6,043 nucleotides of DNA from Bacteroidales bacterium (GTDB lineage Bacteria > Bacteroidota > Bacteroidia > Bacteroidales > VadinHA17): positions 1 to 6,043 of the forward strand of contig PMIG01000291.1 in NCBI GenBank assembly GCA_003157055.1. Direction: 5' to 3'. Every line of letters starts with the position of its first letter. Positions within the stretch are counted from its first letter, which is position 1. The notes beneath the pieces were generated by a model. The model saw only the letters and a list, made by a program, of their open reading frames with translations. It was not told the DNA's origin and searched no databases. This document shows, piece by piece, positions 1 through 5,480 of this stretch. Position numbers and translations under genes: made by a program.

Positions 1-1291
1 ATACGAGAACGGGGGATACATAAAAGTTTCGATGCAGAATAAAAATGAATGGAAAGCACCTTCTGTCATCCCATTTAACATCAATACCAGCGGTGCTGAG
101 ACATCTTTTACTTTCAATCCTGCAGGAAATGAAATATGGTTTGTGACAGATAAGGGAAAGGACGGGCTTGGCGGAAAGGATATTTATATAATCAAAAAGC
201 TCGATGAAAAAAAATGGTCCAAACCGGTAAATGCCGGTCCGAATATCAACTCTCCCCTGGATGAGGAGTCAGTTAGGTTCTCTGATCTTGGCGATACAAT
301 CTGGTTCTGCTCAAAAGGACATAATTCAATAGGCGGCTTTGATATTTTTTACAGTGTCAAAAGTCCGGTCGGGGAATGGGGAAAGGCTGTGAATTGCGGT
401 TTCCCGATAAATACATCATGGGATGATATATTCTATAATAAGCCAAAAGGAAGCAAATCGTTCTACCTTGCTTCTAATCGCCCCGGAACCATGGGCGGAC
501 TGGATATTTTTGAAGGAAAGGCCCTGCCTCCGAAACCGCTGCCGCCTGCTCCTCCTAAACGAGATACCGTTGTTATAAGGGATACTGTCGTGGTAATAAA
601 GCAGGTTGTCCAGGCTCCGGTCCAGCCCGTAGTTGCTCCTGCGCCTGTTCCTGAACAGCCGAAAGAAGTAGTCCTTTACCTTATTGGGAAAGTTAAGGAT
701 TCGGAGACATCCGACCCCGTGCTTGCAAAGATCGATGTAATTGACCTCGCAACCGACCAGAATGTTGCAACGACGGCCAGTTCTGACGTTGATGGCACAT
801 ATAGGGTACGCCTTCCTGAAAAGAAACCTTATATGATCGATTTCCGGGGAGCCGGGTTCCTGTCGGATATGAAGAGGATCAACATCCCGGCAAACTATTC
901 TTCCGATACTTATAACCTCGATATTTCATTGGTCAAGATCAAGATCGGCAAAAAGGTGGTCCTCAATAATATTCTTTTCGAAACGGGAAAATCAATACTT
1001 ACGACTAGCTCTTATGCTGAACTTGACCGTCTTTATAATATCCTGATCGATAATGCCCAGATGAAGATCGAAATATCGGGTCATACTGACAAGACTGGGA
1101 GCGAGCCAATAAACTTCAAGCTTTCGCAGGACAGGGCAAAGTCTGTTGTGGAATATCTTGTAAGGAAGGGTATTGACCGGTCGAGGCTTGAATACAAGGG
1201 ATTTGGTTCTCTTCAGCCTCTGGCAGATAATGCAACCGCCGCAGGAAGGACCAAAAACAGGAGGGTTGAATTCAAAATACTTGAATTCTGA
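1..1291 (+). CDS. PorE-like PD40 propeller / CRD / OmpA-family envelope protein, 5'-truncated by window edge
   Basis: The reading frame is open from base 2 with no stop before the Met codon at 32, and the ten residues before that Met (YENGGYIKVS) continue a propeller blade, so the true start lies upstream of the window. Numbering from the Met at 32, residues 21-162 hold about three PD40/WD40-like blades, marked by GGKDIY (48-52), GGFDIF (101-106) and SNRPGTMGGLDIF (148-160). Residues 165-212 are a Pro-rich linker with a doubled RDTVV motif. Residues 213-305 resemble a carboxypeptidase regulatory-like domain. Residues 309-419 are an OmpA C-terminal domain, with GHTD (350-353), LSQDRA (364-369) and GRTKNRRVE (405-413). 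D353 and R368 match the diaminopimelate-binding pair known in OmpA. This domain order is that of PorE (PG1058), the periplasmic peptidoglycan-anchoring protein of the type IX secretion system, which also has an N-terminal TPR region that would lie off-window. Bacteroidota carry several paralogues of this design, so the PorE assignment itself is tentative. Confidence 0.9.
   Translation, partial: YENGGYIKVSMQNKNEWKAPSVIPFNINTSGAETSFTFNPAGNEIWFVTDKGKDGLGGKDIYIIKKLDEKKWSKPVNAGPNINSPLDEESVRFSDLGDTIWFCSKGHNSIGGFDIFYSVKSPVGEWGKAVNCGFPINTSWDDIFYNKPKGSKSFYLASNRPGTMGGLDIFEGKALPPKPLPPAPPKRDTVVIRDTVVVIKQVVQAPVQPVVAPAPVPEQPKEVVLYLIGKVKDSETSDPVLAKIDVIDLATDQNVATTASSDVDGTYRVRLPEKKPYMIDFRGAGFLSDMKRINIPANYSSDTYNLDISLVKIKIGKKVVLNNILFETGKSILTTSSYAELDRLYNILIDNAQMKIEISGHTDKTGSEPINFKLSQDRAKSVVEYLVRKGIDRSRLEYKGFGSLQPLADNATAAGRTKNRRVEFKILEF
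1268..1288 (+). repeat. Perfect hairpin at the 3' end of the OmpA-family gene
   Basis: GAATTCAA at 1268-1275 and TTGAATTC at 1281-1288 are exact reverse complements separated by five bases (AATAC), directly before the TGA stop at 1289-1291. The stem lies wholly within the last codons. A T5 run occurs at 1304-1308, about 15 bases beyond the stem, too far for a standard intrinsic terminator. It may stabilise the mRNA 3' end, or may arise by chance from the E-F/L-E-F codons. Confidence 0.35.
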
Positions 1292-1332
1292 TAATCTTCA
1301 GACTTTTTGACTTTAATTATTTGCAAGCTTTA

Positions 1333-1386
1333 CTTTCAGATTTCCGCTTTTAATCTGACGCAAGTTCAGCGGAGGCAGATTGAAAG
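1333..1386 (+). repeat. Imperfect dyad in the spacer upstream of gcvT
   Basis: CTTTCA (1333-1338) pairs with TGAAAG (1381-1386), and TCCGCT (1343-1348) pairs with AGCGGA (1368-1373), giving two 6-bp stems joined by an unequal internal loop. An alternative pairing, AATCTG (1352-1357) with CAGATT (1376-1381), competes with it. No T-run follows, so it is not a clear terminator. It lies 31-84 bases before the gcvT start and would be in the leader if transcription starts upstream. A loose Bacteroidota-type promoter fit (TTTG at 1306-1309, TACTTTCA at 1331-1338) is too weak to call separately. Confidence 0.25.
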
Positions 1387-1416
1387 CAATTATAAACGAT
1401 TTAAGATATTTTACCA

Positions 1417-2520
1417 ATGAAGAATACCGCATTTACTAAATTTCACGAAGAAGCGGGAGCAAGGATGGTCCCGTTTGCCGGCTACAACATGCCGCTTGAA
1501 TATACCGGGATAAACGATGAACATATCAATGTAAGAACAGGAATAGGCGTTTTTGATGTCTCTCACATGGGTGAATTCTGGGTTACCGGACCTCACGCCC
1601 TTGCATTTCTCCAGCATATAACTTCGAATGATATTTCCGAACTGGTTGATGGCAAGGTTCAGTACTCATGCTTCCCAAACGGTAAAGGAGGAATTGTCGA
1701 CGACCTTCTCGTTTATAGGTTCAATGAAGCAAAATACCTTCTGGTCGTTAATGCAGCCAATACCGAGAAAGACTGGAACTGGTGCATCAGGAATGCCCCG
1801 GCGTTCGGCCTTGTTGCAGGGATAGATCTCGTGAATGCTTCAGATGATATTGCGCAGCTTGCCGTCCAGGGCCCCCTGGCTATGAAGGCAATGCAGAAGC
1901 TGACCAGGACACCGATCACCGGGATGGAGTACTACACTTTCATGGAAATCGATTTTGCAGGTATAAAAGATGTTATTCTCTCGACAACAGGTTATACCGG
2001 AGCAGGCGGCTGTGAGTTATATGTGAAGAACAGCGACGGTCCGAAACTCTGGAATGCAGTTTTTGAAGCCGGAGAAGAATTCGGAATAAAACCCGCGGGG
2101 CTGGCATCTCGCGATACTTTAAGGCTTGAAATGGGCTACTGTCTTTATGGCAACGATATAAATGATACCACATCTCCGATTGAAGCCGGCCTGGGCTGGA
2201 TCACAAAATTTACCGGTTCAAAGGATTTTATCGATAAGGACCTTCTTCTGAAACAGAAAAATGAAGGTGTTGATAAAAAACTCAGGGGATTTATCATGAT
2301 CGACAGGGGAATACCCAGGCAGCATTATGAGGTCGTCGATTCAAAAGGAAATATTATTGGGGAAGTTACTTCCGGCACCATGTCACCCATGCTGAAGCAG
2401 GGAATCGGGATGGCATACCTTGCTAAAGGATTCTGGAAAATAGATACTGAGATTTTCATCAGGATAAGGAATAAAGACCTGAAGGCCAAAGTTGTAAACC
2501 TTCCATTTTATAACAAATAA
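1417..2520 (+). CDS. gcvT: Aminomethyltransferase (glycine cleavage system T-protein)
   Basis: GcvT transfers the methylene group from the aminomethyl-lipoyl arm of H-protein to tetrahydrofolate, releasing ammonia and 5,10-methylene-THF, in the cytoplasm. The 367-residue product has the usual family length and starts in the expected place ([20 protein letters not shown]). The folate-binding aminomethyltransferase domain spans about residues 6-260, with [11 protein letters not shown] (19-29), FDVSHMGEF (46-54), GGIVDD (91-96), TGYTGAGG (191-198) and [10 protein letters not shown] (231-240). The C-terminal barrel spans about 285-362 with [10 protein letters not shown] (315-324) and ends in PFYNK. 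D96 sits where the catalytic Asp lies in characterised GcvT proteins, which argues against a YgfZ-type paralogue. No good Shine-Dalgarno sequence precedes the ATG, as with other genes here. gcvH and gcvP are not in the window, so the gene is detached from the other cleavage-system genes at least on this side. Its neighbours serC and serA share the serine/glycine/C1 theme. Confidence 0.96.
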   Translation: MKNTAFTKFHEEAGARMVPFAGYNMPLEYTGINDEHINVRTGIGVFDVSHMGEFWVTGPHALAFLQHITSNDISELVDGKVQYSCFPNGKGGIVDDLLVYRFNEAKYLLVVNAANTEKDWNWCIRNAPAFGLVAGIDLVNASDDIAQLAVQGPLAMKAMQKLTRTPITGMEYYTFMEIDFAGIKDVILSTTGYTGAGGCELYVKNSDGPKLWNAVFEAGEEFGIKPAGLASRDTLRLEMGYCLYGNDINDTTSPIEAGLGWITKFTGSKDFIDKDLLLKQKNEGVDKKLRGFIMIDRGIPRQHYEVVDSKGNIIGEVTSGTMSPMLKQGIGMAYLAKGFWKIDTEIFIRIRNKDLKAKVVNLPFYNK

Positions 2521-2532
2521 GATCCTATACGT

Positions 2533-2620
2533 CCTTCGTGTGCACTTCGTGTTCTTTCGTGTTCTTTGTGGTAAAAAAAGAATTAGACCACAAAGAAAAT
2601 CACAAAGAGCACTAAGGAAC
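2533..2620 (+). repeat. CTTTGTG-type nested direct and inverted repeat between gcvT and comB
   Basis: The spacer is built from short related units. CGTGTTCTTT occurs twice in tandem (2548-2557, 2558-2567), and TTCGTGT occurs at 2535-2541 and 2546-2552. TTCTTTGTGGT (2562-2572) is a perfect 11-bp inverted repeat of ACCACAAAGAA (2587-2597) across a 14-base A-rich loop. Pairing continues outward imperfectly, from 2545 on the left to 2616 on the right, giving about 25 paired positions with two mismatches and small bulges. No T-run follows on this strand, so it is not a standard terminator. Comparable CTTTGTG/CACAAAG intergenic elements are, from memory, common in Bacteroidota and other environmental genomes and have no settled function. 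The right arm ends about 15 bases before the comB ATG and contains the only AAGGA-like sequence upstream of that gene. Confidence 0.85.
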
Positions 2621-2631
2621 CAGGTTTGGAT

Positions 2632-3354
2632 ATGTGTAAAAGAAAACTTGAAACCTGTTTTTCGCCAGCTTTGTACGAAGCAGGATTGCATTCCGGATCG
2701 ATAGTTGTGATCATCGATATCCTTCGGGCTACATCTGCCATATGCACTGCCTTTGCCAACGGCGTATCATCAATCATTCCGGTTGAAACTGTCGAAGAGG
2801 CAAAGGAATATAAAAACCGGGGATATCTTATAGCAGCAGAGCGTGATGGCTATGTGCTTGATTTTGCTGATTTTGGCAATTCACCTTTTAACTTTACCAG
2901 GGAAAGGGTTGAAGGGAAAAACATTGTATACAGCACTACCAACGGAACCATGATAATTAAGATGGCTTCATCGGCAGGAAAGATAGTTACAGGATCATTT
3001 CTGAACATCAGCGCACTTGCCGGATGGATCATTTCCCAGGAGAGCAATGTTGTGCTCTTTTGCGCCGGGTGGAAGAATAGGTTCAATCTTGAGGATACAA
3101 TCTGTGCCGGGGCAGTTGCAGAGAAGCTTATGGCCACATCCCTTTATTCGACCATCTGCGATTCGACCCATGCTGCAATGGATCTCTGGTCGCTGGCAAA
3201 AAAAGACCTTCAGGGCTATATTGAGAAAGCTGCACAACGAAGCCGGCTGCGCGACAAGGGACTCGATGACTGCATAAAATTCTGCCTTACTGCCGATTTT
3301 ACAAAAAAGATACCTGTAATTAAAAATGGTATTCTTGTTGATAATATTTTATAA
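2632..3354 (+). CDS. comB: 2-phosphosulfolactate phosphatase family protein (ComB-like)
   Basis: ComB is a Mg-dependent phosphatase that hydrolyses 2-phosphosulfolactate to sulfolactate in methanogen coenzyme M synthesis; it has been reported to accept other 2-hydroxyacid phosphates. The 240-residue product matches the family in length and pattern: IDILRATSAICTAF (28-41), AAERDG (68-73), DFADFGNSPFNFT (77-89), STTNGT (101-106), GSFLN (121-125), FCAGWKNRFNLEDT (143-156) and a C-terminal GLDDCIKFCL (210-219). No signal peptide is seen, so it should be cytoplasmic. I chose the ATG at 2632. A TTG at 2626 in the same frame would add two residues (M-D) and sits 7 bases after AAGGA (2614-2618), against 13 bases for the ATG, so it remains possible. 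Bacteroidota do not make coenzyme M, and comA or comC is not visible, so the physiological substrate is unknown. The family assignment is strong; the substrate is inferred from homology only. Confidence 0.9.
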   Translation: MCKRKLETCFSPALYEAGLHSGSIVVIIDILRATSAICTAFANGVSSIIPVETVEEAKEYKNRGYLIAAERDGYVLDFADFGNSPFNFTRERVEGKNIVYSTTNGTMIIKMASSAGKIVTGSFLNISALAGWIISQESNVVLFCAGWKNRFNLEDTICAGAVAEKLMATSLYSTICDSTHAAMDLWSLAKKDLQGYIEKAAQRSRLRDKGLDDCIKFCLTADFTKKIPVIKNGILVDNIL

Positions 3355-3359
3355 AATGA

Positions 3360-3400
3360 TAGTTTTAGTGTTAATTAATTAACAATAACTAGCTCTTTTT
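3360..3400 (+). terminator. AT-rich palindrome plus T-run after comB (weak terminator or operator)
   Basis: GTTAATTAATTAAC (3370-3383) is a perfect 14-bp palindrome. TAGTT (3360-3364) and AACTA (3387-3391) add flanking complementary arms, and a CTCTTTTT stretch follows (3393-3400). The dyad begins five bases after the comB stop, so it fits a weak AT-rich intrinsic terminator. It could equally be a regulator site, because a promoter-like box follows at 3405. The low GC content makes chance occurrence a real possibility. Confidence 0.35.
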
Positions 3401-3404
3401 ATTA

Positions 3405-3412
3405 TATTTTTG
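3405..3412 (+). promoter_or_regulatory. serC: Candidate Bacteroidota -7 promoter box upstream of serC
   Basis: TATTTTTG exactly fits the TAnnTTTG -7 consensus used by the Bacteroidota primary sigma factor. It lies 49 bases before the serC ATG, which would leave a leader of roughly 40 bases. No clear TTTG -33 element is seen at the expected distance upstream, and the spacer is very AT-rich, so the match may be accidental. It is placed where a promoter for serC-serA-DUF1015 would be expected. Confidence 0.35.
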
Positions 3413-3461
3413 TCAATCTAGTGGGTCGTATTTATTAATTATTAATTGTAAAGTACCAATT

Positions 3462-4532
3462 ATGAAAAAACACAATTTTTATGCAGGGCCTTCAATTCTC
3501 CCTCAGTACACGCTTGATAAGACAATTGAAGGTATTAAGGATTTTGCAGGTTCAGGGCTGTCAATTCTTGAAATCTCTCACCGCAGCAAGGAATTTATTG
3601 CATGCATGAACGATTCCATTGCTCTTGTCAAGGAGCTTCTTGAAGTGCCGGCCGGCTACCAGGTTATTTTTATAGGCGGGGGAGCCAGCATGCAGTTTGC
3701 AATGGTCCCGATGAATATGATGGAAAAGAAATCTGCTTATCTCGTTACAGGCGAGTGGGCAAGCAAGGCTTTCAAGGAAGCTAAGATGTTTGGCGAAGTT
3801 GTTGAGGTTGCTTCATCCAAAGACAAAAACTTTAATTATATACCAAAAAATTATATAGTTCCTTCCGATGTCGATTATTTTCATGTTACCACGAACAATA
3901 CGATCTTCGGAACAGAGCTGAAAAAAGATCCTGACGTAAAAGTTCCTTTGATTGCCGACATGTCGTCAGATATCTTCAGCAGGCCCTTCGATGTTTCCAA
4001 ATATTCGGTTATTTATGCCGGTGCACAGAAAAACCTTGCTCCTGCGGGTGTTACAATGGTTATTATAAAAGAAGATGTGCTCGGCAAGGTAACCCGTCCT
4101 ATCCCAACCATGTTGGACTACAGAACACACATAAAGGCAGAGTCTATGTTTAATACACCTCCGGTATTTGCAGTCTTCGCAGCTCAGCAAACTTTACATT
4201 GGCTTAAGAATCTGGGAGGAGTAAAGGCTATTCAGAAGAAGAACATTGAGAAGGCAGCAATCCTTTACGACGAGATCGACAGGAATAAATTGTTCGTTCC
4301 CACAATTAAGGATGTCGAAGACAGGTCTCTCATGAATATTTGCTTTGTTATGGCTGATAATTACAAGGAGCTAGAGAAACCGTTTGGTGAATTTGCAAAG
4401 TCAAAAGGTATTATTGGGATTGAGGGACACCGCTCCGTCGGAGGATTCAGGGCTTCGACTTATAATGCCCTTCCGAAGGAGAGTGTACAGGCGCTTGTCG
4501 ATGTTATGAAAGAATTTGAAAAGAATAATTAA
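3462..4532 (+). CDS. serC: Phosphoserine aminotransferase
   Basis: SerC is a cytoplasmic PLP enzyme that converts 3-phosphohydroxypyruvate and glutamate to O-phosphoserine and 2-oxoglutarate, the second step of the phosphorylated serine pathway; the same fold also acts on 3-hydroxy-4-phosphohydroxy-alpha-ketobutyrate in PLP synthesis in some bacteria. The 356-residue length is normal. Visible landmarks are [10 protein letters not shown] (5-14), the substrate-binding SHR (39-41), the phosphate-cup GGGASMQF (72-79), W99 in the cofactor-stacking position, D167 in ADMSSD for the pyridine nitrogen, K190 in [12 protein letters not shown] (185-196) as the Schiff-base lysine, and the C-terminal signature [17 protein letters not shown] (322-338). 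All key residues are present. There is no Shine-Dalgarno sequence before the ATG, only an AT-rich leader. serA follows after 12 bases, so the two are almost certainly co-transcribed, which supports the serine role over a PLP-only role. Confidence 0.97.
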   Translation: MKKHNFYAGPSILPQYTLDKTIEGIKDFAGSGLSILEISHRSKEFIACMNDSIALVKELLEVPAGYQVIFIGGGASMQFAMVPMNMMEKKSAYLVTGEWASKAFKEAKMFGEVVEVASSKDKNFNYIPKNYIVPSDVDYFHVTTNNTIFGTELKKDPDVKVPLIADMSSDIFSRPFDVSKYSVIYAGAQKNLAPAGVTMVIIKEDVLGKVTRPIPTMLDYRTHIKAESMFNTPPVFAVFAAQQTLHWLKNLGGVKAIQKKNIEKAAILYDEIDRNKLFVPTIKDVEDRSLMNICFVMADNYKELEKPFGEFAKSKGIIGIEGHRSVGGFRASTYNALPKESVQALVDVMKEFEKNN

Positions 4533-4544
4533 TAAAACCGAAAT

Positions 4545-5465
4545 ATGAAAATCCTTGTCGCAACAGAAAAAGCTTTTGCACCAACTGCTATTAAGCTGAT
4601 ACGGGAAGTAACAGATGCTGCAGGCCACCAGCTTGCTTTGCTTGAAAACTATAAAGATGTTTCGGAGCTCCTCGCTGCAGTTGCTGACGCCGATGCCATG
4701 ATAGTCAGGAGCGACCTGGTCACTGCCCAGGTTCTCGATGCCGCAAAAAAGCTCAGGATAGTAGTAAGGGCTGGAGCAGGATACGACAACCTCGACCTTC
4801 CTGCCTGCACTGCTCATAAGGTGGTGGCAATGAATACACCCGGGCAGAACTCCAACGCAGTTGCAGAACTTGCTTTCGAAATGATGCTTTACCAGGCACG
4901 TGGCGGGTTCTCCGGCAAGTCAGGGAGCGAGCTCAGGGGAAAAACCCTTGGACTTCATGCTTTCGGCAATGTCGGAAAATATATGGCAGAGATAGCAAAG
5001 GGATTCGGAATGGATGTTTATGCTTTTGATCCGTTTGTAACTGAGGATGTGATGAAAAAATCAGGAGTCAAAGCATGCAAGAGCGTCGATGAGCTCTACT
5101 CGGAATGCCAGTATGTTTCGCTTCACATGCCGGCCAACGACAAAACGAAAAAATCAATTAACCATGAGCTTCTGAAGAAAATGCCTAAAGAAGCTGTACT
5201 GGTTAATACTGCAAGGAAAGAAGTGGTTGATGAGGAAGGGCTTCTTAAGATATTCGAGGAGAGACCCGACTTCAGGTACCTTTCAGATGTGGAACCTGAC
5301 TGTAAAGCTGTCTTTGAAGAAAAACATAAAGGAAAATTCATCTTTACGGCTAAAAAGATGGGAGCCCAGACTGAAGAAGCAAACATCAATGCAGGTGTTG
5401 CAGCAGCAAGGCAGATAGTTGATTATTTCAAAACCGGAAACGAAAAGTTCAAGGTAAATAAGTAG
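4545..5465 (+). CDS. serA: D-3-phosphoglycerate dehydrogenase, short Bacteroides type without ACT domain
   Basis: SerA oxidises 3-phosphoglycerate to 3-phosphohydroxypyruvate with NAD, supplying the substrate of the SerC encoded just upstream. At 306 residues it has only the substrate- and nucleotide-binding domains of the D-2-hydroxyacid dehydrogenase family. There is no C-terminal ACT domain, so serine feedback through that domain is not expected. Landmarks are VRAGAGYDNLDL (74-85), NTPGQNSNAVAELA (97-110), the Rossmann turn LGLHAFGNVGK (135-145), NTARKEVVDE (221-230) with catalytic-type R224, SDVEP (247-251) with probable E250, and KKMGAQTEEAN (270-280). Two departures from the canonical family are visible. 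The first Gly of GxGxxG is Ala139, and the position before M-G that normally holds the catalytic His is K271. I recall both features in Bacteroides SerA and the Lys form in some protist homologues, so this looks like a natural subfamily, not damage. The DUF1015 gene follows after 15 bases. Confidence 0.93.
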   Translation: MKILVATEKAFAPTAIKLIREVTDAAGHQLALLENYKDVSELLAAVADADAMIVRSDLVTAQVLDAAKKLRIVVRAGAGYDNLDLPACTAHKVVAMNTPGQNSNAVAELAFEMMLYQARGGFSGKSGSELRGKTLGLHAFGNVGKYMAEIAKGFGMDVYAFDPFVTEDVMKKSGVKACKSVDELYSECQYVSLHMPANDKTKKSINHELLKKMPKEAVLVNTARKEVVDEEGLLKIFEERPDFRYLSDVEPDCKAVFEEKHKGKFIFTAKKMGAQTEEANINAGVAAARQIVDYFKTGNEKFKVNK

Positions 5466-5480
5466 AAAAATATATTTTTA

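Noticed and set aside
32..34. Start codon of the OmpA-family gene
   Set aside because: The frame is open to the left edge, and the residues before it continue a propeller blade, so this Met is internal.
1292..1416. Glycine riboswitch upstream of gcvT
   Set aside because: The spacer is short, and I could not identify the conserved aptamer core. Only imperfect stems are visible, so it is kept as a plain dyad.
2533..2620. CRISPR array
   Set aside because: The units are about 10 bases, imperfect and adjacent or inverted, with no 25-40-base repeats or regularly sized unique spacers.
2383..2691. Open frame of 102 residues on the minus strand over the gcvT end, repeat and comB start
   Set aside because: It is antisense to GcvT and ComB codons, and its middle is merely the translated CTTTGTG repeat.
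4401..4817. Open frame of 138 residues on the minus strand across the serC/serA junction
   Set aside because: It overlaps the conserved C-terminus of SerC and the N-terminus of SerA, and its Cys/Ser-rich product looks like an antisense by-product.
4953..4984. Damaged SerA nucleotide-binding site
   Set aside because: Ala in place of the first Gly in the turn also occurs in Bacteroides SerA as I recall it, and the rest of the protein is intact, so it is read as a subfamily trait.
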